From Liberibacter brunswickensis (GTDB lineage: Bacteria; Pseudomonadota; Alphaproteobacteria; Rhizobiales; Rhizobiaceae), in NCBI RefSeq assembly GCF_036858155.1, contig NZ_JAAEJX010000009.1, positions 1 to 64,000 on the forward strand: a stretch of 64,000 nt of DNA, written 5' to 3'. The position numbers and the translations under genes are program-made. Every line of letters starts with the position of its first letter. Within the stretch, counting starts at the first letter, position 1. Under the pieces are notes generated by a model that worked only from the letters and a program-made list of their open reading frames with translations, had not been told where the DNA came from and did not search any database. Below are positions 55,709-63,922 of the stretch, piece by piece.

Positions 55709-56218
55709 TCAATCATGTAATGCAATTTTATAATCAGCAGAATTCGCATGGTGTGCATGACACACAGCAATTGCCAATGCATCAGCTGCATCTTTTCCCT
55801 TAAAAACACTCTCTGGTATTAACATTTTTAACATCATATGGATTTGTTTTTTATCTCCATGTCCAATGCCTATTACTGCTTTTTTAATGGTATTAGGAGC
55901 GTATTCGGAGACATGGATTCCAACAAGAGCAGGAGATAAAATAGCTATTGCACGAGCTTGACCAAGCTTAAGTGTAGCCACTGCATCTTTGTTCACAAAA
56001 ACTTGCTCCACAGCTGCTTCTTCAGGACTCCAATTCTTGATGACATCATTTAATCCCTCATGTAACTGACACAAGCGATATGCAAGTGATCTTTGAGTAC
56101 ATGCAACAACTGTTCCAGAAGAAACAAATTTTAGATTATCTCCTACAGCATCAATAATTCCCCACCCAGTTCTTCTAAGACCAGGATCTATTCCTATAAT
56201 CCGAATTGATTTGCGCAT
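55709..56218 (-). CDS. ruvC: Holliday junction endonuclease RuvC
   Basis: 169 aa from ATG 56218 (MRKSIRIIGIDPGLRRTGWG); the frame is open to 56281 but the longer form is untypical. Catalytic acids are seen: Asp in GIDPG, Glu in AVEQVF and the Asp pair in KGKDAADALAIAVCHA. It resolves Holliday junctions. A GAGGG run lies 15 bases before the start. Confidence 0.96.
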   Translation of the reverse strand: MRKSIRIIGIDPGLRRTGWGIIDAVGDNLKFVSSGTVVACTQRSLAYRLCQLHEGLNDVIKNWSPEEAAVEQVFVNKDAVATLKLGQARAIAILSPALVGIHVSEYAPNTIKKAVIGIGHGDKKQIHMMLKMLIPESVFKGKDAADALAIAVCHAHHANSADYKIALHD

Positions 56219-56409
56219 TATCTTAAAAATTCCCTCAACAAATTGAAAATAATAAGACAATTGATGTTTTAATAAAGACAAGAATACTTTTTATATTTAC
56301 ATAATCGACATTTAACAATGCAAAAAAAATGAAAAAAGTATTTAAAACAATGAACTATAATAACCATTATTGAAAACATTAAATTTATTTTGTATAACAA
56401 AAGATAAAG

Positions 56410-56486
56410 ATTCCGTAGCTCAGCAGGATAGAGCACCAGATTCCTAATCTGGTTGTCGCGCGTTCGAATCGCGCCGGGATCACCAG
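56410..56486 (+). tRNA. tRNA-Arg (CCT)
   Basis: 77 bases. Acceptor GATTCCG pairs with CGGGATC, discriminator A and encoded CCA; D arm GCTC/GAGC; anticodon arm CCAGA-TTCCTAA-TCTGG (CCT); T arm GCGCG-TTCGAAT-CGCGC. It is followed by the decayed accessory pocket, the usual setting for integration sites, but no integrase or attachment repeat was seen. Confidence 0.95.
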
Positions 56487-56567
56487 ATAAATTATAACAT
56501 ATTTATTTTACTTCTCTTTTTAAATAAATTTTCTAACTTATTATAAGGTAAGAAATTAGAATGATTC

Positions 56568-56595
56568 ATATGCAATTTGATGTACAATTGCATAT
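56568..56595 (+). repeat. 10-bp perfect inverted repeat
   Basis: ATATGCAATT (56568-56577) and AATTGCATAT (56586-56595) are perfectly complementary with an 8-base loop, about 80 bases after tRNA-Arg. It could fold in the tRNA transcript or be a protein-binding site. Confidence 0.6.
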
Positions 56596-56631
56596 TCTTA
56601 TTGATATTAACCGACGTATAAAGGAATAATA

Positions 56632-56959
56632 ATTAGCAATATTATTTTAGATAAGAAACGATCTTACGTTGATGAAGAGCTCCAAACTTGGAAGAAATGT
56701 TCATTTTTTGACGGTATTTATCATAGATTAAAGTATTTCGGAAATTCTTGATCTAATCAACGAAAATGATCAGAATACATATTATTTAGTAGAAGTTATT
56801 TTTCATAAAAAACAAGATATTCCATGATCTTATTATATAAAAGAAATTAATAAAAAACACAATAAAATACCTAATCAAGATGAACGTATCAGAATGATAT
56901 CAATAGATCAATTTTATAAAAAAATAATTTCTATCATTCTTGTATCAATTCGCTTTTAA
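56632..56959 (+). pseudogene. Broken gene of unknown identity
   Basis: Two overlapping frames read as pieces of one protein. From about 56632 (after AAAGGA) one frame encodes DKKRSYVDEELQTW and FFDGIYHRLKYFGNS and stops at 56751. A second frame, from about 56735, gives ISEILDLINENDQNTYYLVE, a TGA at 56825, then PNQDERIRMISIDQFYKKII to a TAA at 56959. The text is protein-like, so this is a gene with one frameshift and one nonsense change. The 'ISIDQFYKKI' end is reminiscent of some type II restriction endonucleases, but this is a guess. Confidence 0.4.
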
Positions 56960-57007
56960 ATATTACGAAGGATGATAAACCAATTAATAGTTGATGCTAT
57001 TTACTTC

Positions 57008-57036
57008 TTGACATAAATACATCTCATTCGTACATA
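57008..57036 (+). promoter_or_regulatory. Sigma-70-type promoter, cassette 1
   Basis: TTGACA (57008-57013), 17-base spacer, TACATA (57031-57036). It lies in the sequence ATTTACTTCTTGAC-TAAA-ACATCT, which recurs at 57554 before the lipoprotein gene. It would drive the small membrane-protein frame at 57118-57399. Confidence 0.5.
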
Positions 57037-57171
57037 AAAAAATTAAATATCTATTAATATCTTAACTCAAATACTACAAAATAGATTGCATATATTTAAA
57101 GATACAAGCAAAACAAGATGTGGATATAAAAAGCAATACCGATCAACTTTATTATAATAAGTTTTATAACT

Positions 57172-57399
57172 TTGATAACTGCTTGGACTTGTACCTCTTA
57201 CGTATCTCAATGCAAGGTAAGTGCGATATCTGAATATGATAACTATAGTTTTGGATTATTAATCATGATTCCTTTATTACTAATCAATGCTATAGATAAT
57301 CTGGTTAAACAATACATTCAAGAATATAGTCATAGAAATATGCCTATATTCTTATTTCTTTTAATTATTCTTATGTATATTACCATATATGTAAAGTAA
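57172..57399 (+). CDS. Small hydrophobic protein, possibly truncated
   Basis: 75 aa from TTG 57172, or longer: the same frame is open back to just after a TAA at 57127, and an ATG sits at 57118. In between it encodes IIISFITLITAWTC, which reads like a signal or membrane helix. Two more hydrophobic stretches follow: FGLLIMIPLLLINA and IFLFLLIILMYITIYV. The TAA at codon 4 after the ATG may be a disabling mutation. No family recognised. It follows the first of two similar promoter cassettes. Confidence 0.35.
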   Translation: MITAWTCTSYVSQCKVSAISEYDNYSFGLLIMIPLLLINAIDNLVKQYIQEYSHRNMPIFLFLLIILMYITIYVK

Positions 57400-57562
57400 C
57401 ATACTATTTCTTATATAAAGAAAGACTCTATATATATTAGAGCGGACTAAGCATATGATAAATAGATTAAATTAATATTTATTTTTTTAGAAGTTATGTT
57501 TTTATATTCTTTATATGCATAAATATATGAACTATTTTGAAACATTTAATATCATTTACTTC

Positions 57563-57591
57563 TTGACTTAAACACATCTTATCTATAGATT
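57563..57591 (+). promoter_or_regulatory. Sigma-70-type promoter, cassette 2
   Basis: TTGACT (57563-57568) followed by TATAGA at 15 bases or TAGATT at 17 bases. The surrounding ATTTACTTCTTGACTTAAACACATCT is closely similar to the cassette 1 promoter. It lies about 120 bases before the frameshifted lipoprotein gene. Confidence 0.4.
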
Positions 57592-57684
57592 CATGGGCTG
57601 AATATTTATTCATTAATTCAAATGCATTTTAAAAATTAAATTAAATATATTTAAAATTATAAGCATCAAAGGGATAAATTAACT

Positions 57685-57857
57685 ATGAATATAAAAAATC
57701 AGTGGCTATTATTTCTTTATTAGCGTCAACCGCTGTAATAGCGGGATGTTTCTCATCTAGCTCCGATAAAGCTAACAACAATGCTGCTAAGGCAAAAGAA
57801 GAAGCTAAAACACCTCCTGTACCTGCTTCTAATCCTCCTTCTGGCGGTGGCGGCTGA
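57685..57857 (+). pseudogene. Small lipoprotein gene broken at an A6 tract
   Basis: AAGGG precedes ATG 57685. The ATG frame stops after 12 codons. Adding one A to the A6 run at 57693-57698 joins the start to a frame encoding MNIKKSVAIISLLASTAVIA, then GCFSSSSDK, an Ala/Lys/Glu-rich stretch, and a Pro/Gly tail ending in four Gly before TGA 57855. This is a textbook lipoprotein (basic n-region, hydrophobic core, VIAGC lipobox) of 57 aa. Either the gene is phase-variable or disabled, or one A was missed in the sequence. No function is known. Confidence 0.7.
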
Positions 57858-57885
57858 TGGGCAAACAGGCTAAGTAAAAGCTAAA

Positions 57886-57919
57886 GGGGGTTTAAATAAC
57901 TAATCTAAAGCAAAACCCC
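57886..57919 (+). terminator. Hairpin downstream of the lipoprotein
   Basis: GGGGTTT (57887-57893) pairs with AAACCCC (57913-57919) across a 19-base loop, 29 bases after the lipoprotein stop. A terminator-like stem but without a T-run after it. Confidence 0.4.
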
Positions 57920-57934
57920 GTGAATATTTATATG

Positions 57935-57988
57935 CAGAAGAGATAGGTCAGTATCCTTTATTAATAAATACTGATCCCTTCTCTTCTG
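57935..57988 (+). repeat. Long imperfect inverted repeat
   Basis: CAGAAGAGA (57935-57943) pairs with TCTCTTCTG (57980-57988), and GGTCAGTAT inside pairs with ATACTGATCC with one bulge. A stable 18-bp stem in AT-rich surroundings. It could be a terminator for the lipoprotein unit, a small RNA or a MITE-like remnant. Confidence 0.7.
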
Positions 57989-58379
57989 TAATACTTTATT
58001 ATTATACCAAAATCCTAAAATATAAGCGATGATTCATTGCTCCAAAGAGATTGAGATTGAAAATTGATTAAATTTTTTTATAGAAGATATAGAACCACCA
58101 TAGAAAACTTGAATTATTTATTGCTATATATTTATCTAATAGATATTAATTTTTGAGTAAATATATAATGTTAAATTTTGGGTGATATAAAATATGAAAT
58201 TTTGCTGTAAAAATACTTAAAATATATTATTCTTAACAAACAATTCTGGCTGAAAGCAGTTCCTGAAATTAAAAATTACAATCTATTTTGGAAAATTAAT
58301 TTACTGATTACAATATTATAATACTAAGCGGTGTTATGATTAAAAACATAAATCTAAAATAAATAATCATTGGATCCTT
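57989..58379. other. Intergenic, no gene recognised
   Basis: About 390 AT-rich bases between the inverted repeat and the end of rppH. No supported ORF or motif was found on either strand. Confidence 0.5.
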
Positions 58380-58865
58380 TTACTTAACAAGATATGAGAA
58401 ATCAGAAACTATCTTGTTATAGGATTTTTTCTTAAATTCAACAACCATATTAGGTGTATCACATAAAGAAACCCAAGCCCAATCATCAAATTCAGATTCA
58501 TATCCAAATTCTGTCCGATCAACACAGATCTCACTTGTTAATCCCCGGAATCGAAAAGCAAACCATTTTTGTACTTGTCCAATATATCCATTTTCTTGTA
58601 TACAATATTCTGGAAAATCATACTTTATATACGAACTTCCCTCTCCTAATAAAGAAACAGATTTTATTCCAGTTTCCTCATACAATTCACGATATGCAGC
58701 ATCAATAGGAGATTCTTGAGGATTAATTCCTCCTTGTGGCATTTGCCATGACAATAAATCCTTATAATTATTGTGGCAAATGCGACGTCCAACCCACACA
58801 AGGTTATCTTGATTAAATACTAAAATTCCTACACCACGCCTATACAAATCTAATCTTTCTTTCAA
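58380..58865 (-). CDS. rppH: RNA pyrophosphohydrolase RppH (NudH/IalA)
   Basis: 161 aa Nudix hydrolase. N-terminus LDLYRRGVGILVFNQDNLVW, then WQMPQGGINPQESP and the Nudix box with AAYRELYEETGI. RppH removes pyrophosphate from mRNA 5' ends and starts decay. The same gene is the invasion-associated ialA of Bartonella. It follows the divergent polysaccharide deacetylase gene by 40 bases, a rhizobial order. Confidence 0.93.
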   Translation of the reverse strand: MKERLDLYRRGVGILVFNQDNLVWVGRRICHNNYKDLLSWQMPQGGINPQESPIDAAYRELYEETGIKSVSLLGEGSSYIKYDFPEYCIQENGYIGQVQKWFAFRFRGLTSEICVDRTEFGYESEFDDWAWVSLCDTPNMVVEFKKKSYNKIVSDFSYLVK

Positions 58866-58905
58866 AAAAATTTTAGTTGATTTTTAATTTATAAACTTCA
58901 TCTAA

Positions 58906-60060
58906 CTATTGAGAAGAACTCGATAATTTTACTAAACAAGATAAAGGAACAATCGATATATCACTAGCATGTTCTTGTTTTAACCATTGAGAAATAACTT
59001 CAATGCTTTCATCAAAAGCAACTGCAACACCAATAGCCTGACCTTCCTTGCGAGCAATATTTTCTAATTCTTTTAATTTTTCTCTAATTTTATCACGATC
59101 TACCTGATCATCTAAATACAAATCAGCAACGACATAAGGAAGATTTAATGTTGGAGCTAATAACCTAGTAAGACTACGAGCTGAACTACCATCATCAAAA
59201 AACAATAATCCACGATTAGCAAATTCTTTGAACATAACTTCTACAGAAGTCTTATGCGATAACAACATTGCTCCACGATAATTCATAACACCTAAATAAC
59301 CAGTGCCACGATTCAAAGAATAAATTAATTGATTACGCAACTGATTAACTTTTTCTGTGATTTTTAAAGTATAAATATCATCGTCATTATACGCTTCATT
59401 AAAAGCTTGCATAGGAACTTGTAAAATAGTATCTTGACCCTTTTTCGTTGATTCTGTCATCCAACGTTTCAAACTATTACCATTAGAAGCAAAAGCCATA
59501 GTGATGTTTGAAGGTAATAAATTAATAGCACTTTGTGTTCCAGTCTGGCTTATACCCAACCCAGAAACGACAATAGCAATGCGAGGACCTTTGATATTAA
59601 AACAAGATTTCTTGCCAGATAAATAAACTTGATCTTCTCCTTTTACTTCCTGATTATTTTCTAATATTTTTTTTGTAGTTAAAGAAGGCAATAATCTTTC
59701 TTCTATAGTTGGCAAATGATCTAAATTAGTAGATCTTTTCTGTATATCAGCGTTTTCCTTATCAAAAACAACGCTCTTTGATGGATCAATTTTAACTTTA
59801 TCATTTACAGCGCCACTATCTATAGCACTAGAAGATTCATTATCTTTAAATGGAACAGGAACTACTTCTCTAATAACAGAATATGGCCTCACTTCTGATA
59901 CCATTTCAAAGGTATTGTTAGAAAATAAAATGTAGATTGAAAACCCGATAATAAAAGTACAAAAAAATAAAAAAATACCCAATTGAAAAACAATTTTTGA
60001 AGAAAAAGATTGTTTCTTGGATGTTTTCTTCCTTAAAGGATAGTTTAAATCAATACCCAT
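58906..60060 (-). CDS. Divergent polysaccharide deacetylase family protein
   Basis: 384 aa, YibQ/DUF610 family. One N-terminal membrane helix (about 28-48), a linker, then the catalytic-like domain from residue 155 with RIAIVVSGLGISQTGTQSA, ILQVPMQAFN, GYLGVMNYRGAML, LLFFDDGSSARSL and VADLYLDDQVDRD. It probably acts on periplasmic polysaccharide, but the substrate is unknown. In relatives ctpA stands upstream of this gene; here the upstream 570 bases are non-coding. Confidence 0.9.
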   Translation of the reverse strand: MGIDLNYPLRKKTSKKQSFSSKIVFQLGIFLFFCTFIIGFSIYILFSNNTFEMVSEVRPYSVIREVVPVPFKDNESSSAIDSGAVNDKVKIDPSKSVVFDKENADIQKRSTNLDHLPTIEERLLPSLTTKKILENNQEVKGEDQVYLSGKKSCFNIKGPRIAIVVSGLGISQTGTQSAINLLPSNITMAFASNGNSLKRWMTESTKKGQDTILQVPMQAFNEAYNDDDIYTLKITEKVNQLRNQLIYSLNRGTGYLGVMNYRGAMLLSHKTSVEVMFKEFANRGLLFFDDGSSARSLTRLLAPTLNLPYVVADLYLDDQVDRDKIREKLKELENIARKEGQAIGVAVAFDESIEVISQWLKQEHASDISIVPLSCLVKLSSSSQ

Positions 60061-60631
60061 AAATATTATGCTTTGTTAAAACGGTGATTAATAGTTACGA
60101 AAATCCGATAAAATTAGCAAGAATTAATTTTCTCTCTATGAAGGACACGCAAGATGCAAAACACCATCTTTACCGTATAATGTGAATTAATTGAAATACA
60201 TATTTAAAAAAAATACCTATTAAATCCATATACAATTATAGATATAAATCATAAAACGAAACAAGACGTTTATTTGGTATTTAAAGCAAAAAATATTTTT
60301 TTATCTTTAGTACCTGAAAATATTCAAAACTATTACTAATCAAATATTTTTTTGTTGTTAAAAAATCTCCTTCAAATTACTGATAAACATTATATTGGTT
60401 TGATATTTTGCAATATACTTCTGTACAAATCACAATTAACAATAAAAACATTTACAAATTATAACTAATTTTTTGAATGAAGACATTCAAATCACCAAAT
60501 ATCATGTCATAATCCGCTGATATCTCAACGAGAATAATATTCTATTTTAATTCTATAAATTTATAATTCAAGCTATAAAATATATCTTTTACTATCATAT
60601 TCTTCAAACAATTTTTTATTTAATAAAAATA
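60061..60631. other. Non-coding gap where ctpA is usually found
   Basis: About 570 AT-rich bases between thiQ and the polysaccharide deacetylase gene, both on the minus strand. A plus-strand 33-codon stretch near 60241-60341 reads like protein (for example TKQDVYLVFKAKNIFLSLVP) but has no good start and no family match. No CtpA motif was seen. Confidence 0.4.
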
Positions 60632-61339
60632 TTATATATTTTGTGCATTAATACCCAATATTGCACTCTCAGGGATTAGTCCTCTCATAAAATAATCTGG
60701 ATTTCCATCATAAACAATTTTCCCTTCAGATATAACAATAAACCTAGTTGCTATTTTTACAGCATCTTCTAAATTATGAGAAACCATGAGCAAGGTTAAT
60801 TGTCTTTCATCACATAATTTTTTTAATAATCCTAGTATTTCATTACGCAATGAAGGATCCAAAACAGCAAAAGGTTCATCTAGTAATAAAATAGGTTTTT
60901 GACGGATAAAACAACGTGCCAAAGCAGAACGCTGACGTTGCCCTCCTGATATTTGAGATGGTAATCTATCAAAACAATCATCAAGAAAAAATTTTTCTAT
61001 AATCTGTTTAACTTTGGTATACTGATAGTTATCTAAATGCAAATTAGGAGAAACACCTAAAGCAATATTTTGCCAAACAGTTAGATGAGGAAAAAGATTA
61101 TTCTCTTGAAATAAAATTGAAAGCGGGCGCTTGGAAGGTGAACTAAGAGTGTGATTTTGTTTATTTAAGTAAATATTACCTTGTTTTGAATATAGAAACC
61201 CCGCTATCAGAGAAAGCAAAGTACTCTTACCTGCTCCACTGGGACCTAATATTACAATTCTTTCGTTTTGATTCACTTGAAAATCAAATCGCATGATTAT
61301 ATTCCCATAGGAATAAACTAATTGATTTAGTTCAATCAT
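60632..61339 (-). CDS. thiQ: Thiamine ABC transporter ATPase ThiQ
   Basis: 235 aa. Walker A LGPSGAGKSTLLSLIAGF, Q-loop LFQENNLFPHLTVWQNI, signature ISGGQRQRSALARCF, Walker B LLLDEPFAVLD and switch MVSHNLEDA. It powers thiamine, TMP or TPP uptake with ThiP and ThiB. Overlaps thiP by 8 bases. Confidence 0.94.
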   Translation of the reverse strand: MIELNQLVYSYGNIIMRFDFQVNQNERIVILGPSGAGKSTLLSLIAGFLYSKQGNIYLNKQNHTLSSPSKRPLSILFQENNLFPHLTVWQNIALGVSPNLHLDNYQYTKVKQIIEKFFLDDCFDRLPSQISGGQRQRSALARCFIRQKPILLLDEPFAVLDPSLRNEILGLLKKLCDERQLTLLMVSHNLEDAVKIATRFIVISEGKIVYDGNPDYFMRGLIPESAILGINAQNI

Positions 61340-62948
61340 GTTCTTTACCTGAAAAAAAATCTAATAGACTGAATAAAATAAAACAAAGTAATAGTAATAA
61401 CAGAGTAGTAACTGCAGCATCATTATTACGGTAAGAACCCAATTGCTGATAAAGATAGTAAGGTAAAGTAAATAAATTTTCATTTCCAAAAAGCATTATA
61501 ATGCTACAATCCCCTACTGAAAGCAAACAAGAAAAAGCAAAAGTTTGTGATATCAATCGCTTTAAAACCTTAAATTCAATACGATATAGCCGATTTATTC
61601 CTTTAATTTGCAGTGAAGTACACAATGAATTATATCTCTCTGCCAAATCATACATTGGGTTTTCTAACATTTTTACAGCATAAGGAATAGACATTAAAGA
61701 ATTAGTCAAAATTATAAGGATATATGAGGAAGAAATTAAATTAAAAGTTTTATTGAGTAATAAAAAAAATCCTAATGCTAATACAAAACTTGGCATAGAT
61801 AAAATTAATATCTCATTTAATTCAAAAATATAATGAAAAAATTTTAGACGACGAATACGTAACTCCCTCATAGTCCAAAGCAACATTATAGTAGCAATTA
61901 TACATAATACACCAGAATTTATAGCGATATAAATAGAATTAAAAATTGCATTCCATAGTCTAGGTTGTTGTAATACCTGAAATAACCTTACATTAATACC
62001 ATCAACGATAATAGCTATCAAAGGAAGGACAAAGAAAAAAACTGATGTATTAATCAGTACAAAATCCCAAAATTTTCTCCATCTATTATCGTCTATATTT
62101 TTCCATAACAATTGCACACTACAACCTGAGGAAAAAGAAAAACTAAAATTTTGATTTAACAATACCATAATTAAACAACAAAAGACCTGTATCAAGGAAA
62201 GCAACGAAGCTTTATTTAGGTCAAAATCATAACTTAATGATTGATAGATAGCTAATTCAATAGTAGTTGAAGACGGCCCTCCTCCAAGAATAAGTACTGT
62301 CGAAAAACTAGTAAAGCACAACATGAAAATCAAAGATGATGTTGGTAAAATTTGTCTTCTTAAATAAGGCCACTCAACAAAACGAAAAAAATTCCATTGA
62401 TTCATACTTAATTGAGCTGCAAGTTGACGTTGCTCAACAGGAATACTTTCTAAAGATTGCAGTAACATACGTATAGCTAAAGGCATGTTAAAAAACATAT
62501 GTGCCAATAAAATACCCCTGAAACCATAAATATTAAATTCGTAATCAATACCTAATAATCGAAATAACTTTGCGATCCATCCCATTCTCCCATATACAGT
62601 AAACAATCCCATAATCACCACCAATACAGGTAATACAAAAATCATGGAATATAACCGCAACAATAGCATACGCCCTAGAAAATGACGCCTAAAAATAGAT
62701 TTTGCTATAAAAATAGCAGGAATGACTGATAATAAAGTAGAAAATAATGCCTGCCAAAATGTAAAACCAATGACATGCCATAAATAACCATCATCAATAA
62801 ATTCTTTCAAACTTATTGAAGGCATGTATAACCATAACGAGAATACAATAAGGATAATAGTAGAGCTTAAAAAAAAAGATACGATTATACCAGGCCATAG
62901 AGATTTTCCTATGGATTGCTGACAGCATTTTGCCATGAATAAATCCAT
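61332..62948 (-). CDS. thiP: Thiamine ABC transporter permease ThiP
   Basis: 538 aa fused double permease, as in other ThiP proteins. Two sets of about six membrane helices, each with a cytosolic EAA-type loop (EQRQLAAQLSMNQWNFFRFV around 174-193 and SLCTSLQIKGINRLYRIEF in the second half). ATG 62948 or ATG 62936 (with GGA upstream) can start; both overlap the thiB end. Couples to ThiQ. Confidence 0.93.
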   Translation of the reverse strand: MDLFMAKCCQQSIGKSLWPGIIVSFFLSSTIILIVFSLWLYMPSISLKEFIDDGYLWHVIGFTFWQALFSTLLSVIPAIFIAKSIFRRHFLGRMLLLRLYSMIFVLPVLVVIMGLFTVYGRMGWIAKLFRLLGIDYEFNIYGFRGILLAHMFFNMPLAIRMLLQSLESIPVEQRQLAAQLSMNQWNFFRFVEWPYLRRQILPTSSLIFMLCFTSFSTVLILGGGPSSTTIELAIYQSLSYDFDLNKASLLSLIQVFCCLIMVLLNQNFSFSFSSGCSVQLLWKNIDDNRWRKFWDFVLINTSVFFFVLPLIAIIVDGINVRLFQVLQQPRLWNAIFNSIYIAINSGVLCIIATIMLLWTMRELRIRRLKFFHYIFELNEILILSMPSFVLALGFFLLLNKTFNLISSSYILIILTNSLMSIPYAVKMLENPMYDLAERYNSLCTSLQIKGINRLYRIEFKVLKRLISQTFAFSCLLSVGDCSIIMLFGNENLFTLPYYLYQQLGSYRNNDAAVTTLLLLLLCFILFSLLDFFSGKEHD

Positions 62949-63922
62949 TTATTGCGATATCTAATAATATCTTCCATTTTAAGCTGTAATGATTTTTCGG
63001 GTTTTCTTATTGATCGATATACTTTAGGCATATAAATATCAACAACTGGATACATCCAATTAGTTGTTGGCAAAATTTTTTGAGGAAATGAAGAAATCAT
63101 AAATTGCAGGAAATCTTGTGCTATTTTAGGATGTTTGCTACTTATCAATTGAGCAGCTACTTCAATTTGTAAATAATGACCTTCATCAAATATTGCAGCA
63201 CGGTAATTATCTTGTTTATAATTTAAAAGATGGAAACCTGGAGAAGAATTGTAACTAAGCACAAAATCACTTTCACCTTTTAAAAACAATCCATATGATT
63301 CACTCCAACCTTTCGTAATATTTACCGTTTTTATGGCTATTTTTTTCCAAATTTCATCACTTTTATCTCCATAAATTTTTTTTATCCAAAATAGCAATCC
63401 TAGACCTAATGTGCTAGTCCTTGGATCTTGGTAAATAATTTTCCAAGGTTTTTCACTGTTAATTAGTTCATCAAAGCTTTTAGGAGGATTATCTATGTGG
63501 TGACTATCATAAATAAATGCTAAATATCCATAATCATAAGGAATAAAAACATCATCATTCCATTTTATTGGTAATTTCAATTGACTGATATCAACTTTAT
63601 TTTTAGCAAATAAATCGGTTTTCTTGGCTAGATCCATAATATTATTATCAAATCCAATTACAACATCAGCAGGACTATTTTTCCCTTCTATCCTAAGTCT
63701 ATTTAATAAATCTATTCCACCACTAAAACCAATGAATTTTAGTTCACAATTACATTGCTTTTCAAAATTCAATTTTATTCTAGATCCTATTCCTCTTTCA
63801 GCAATAAAGGCATTATATGTATATACAGTCAATAAAGGTTTTGACTGTAAATTATCAAAAGTATAGTAGGAAGTTAAGAAAAGAATAATCATACCCAATG
63901 TAGTTTTAATGAAGATTTTCAT
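62909..63922 (-). CDS. thiB: Thiamine-binding periplasmic protein ThiB
   Basis: 337 aa from ATG 63922, which has AGGA nine bases upstream (the frame is open to 63943). Signal-like helix at about residues 4-22. Family text: LLTVYTYNAFIAERGIGSRI, GFSGGIDLLNRLRIEG, VIGFDNNIMDLAKKTDLF, IPYDYGYLAFIYDS and DPRTSTLGLGLLFWI. No Cys lipobox. Only about 80 bases of upstream sequence are in the window, with no recognisable TPP riboswitch. First gene of thiBPQ. Confidence 0.94.
   Translation of the reverse strand: MKIFIKTTLGMIILFLTSYYTFDNLQSKPLLTVYTYNAFIAERGIGSRIKLNFEKQCNCELKFIGFSGGIDLLNRLRIEGKNSPADVVIGFDNNIMDLAKKTDLFAKNKVDISQLKLPIKWNDDVFIPYDYGYLAFIYDSHHIDNPPKSFDELINSEKPWKIIYQDPRTSTLGLGLLFWIKKIYGDKSDEIWKKIAIKTVNITKGWSESYGLFLKGESDFVLSYNSSPGFHLLNYKQDNYRAAIFDEGHYLQIEVAAQLISSKHPKIAQDFLQFMISSFPQKILPTTNWMYPVVDIYMPKVYRSIRKPEKSLQLKMEDIIRYRNKWIYSWQNAVSNP

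Noticed and set aside
56410..58379. Genomic island or prophage integrated at tRNA-Arg
   Set aside because: No integrase, phage gene or repeat of the tRNA 3' end was found; the pocket is small and decayed.
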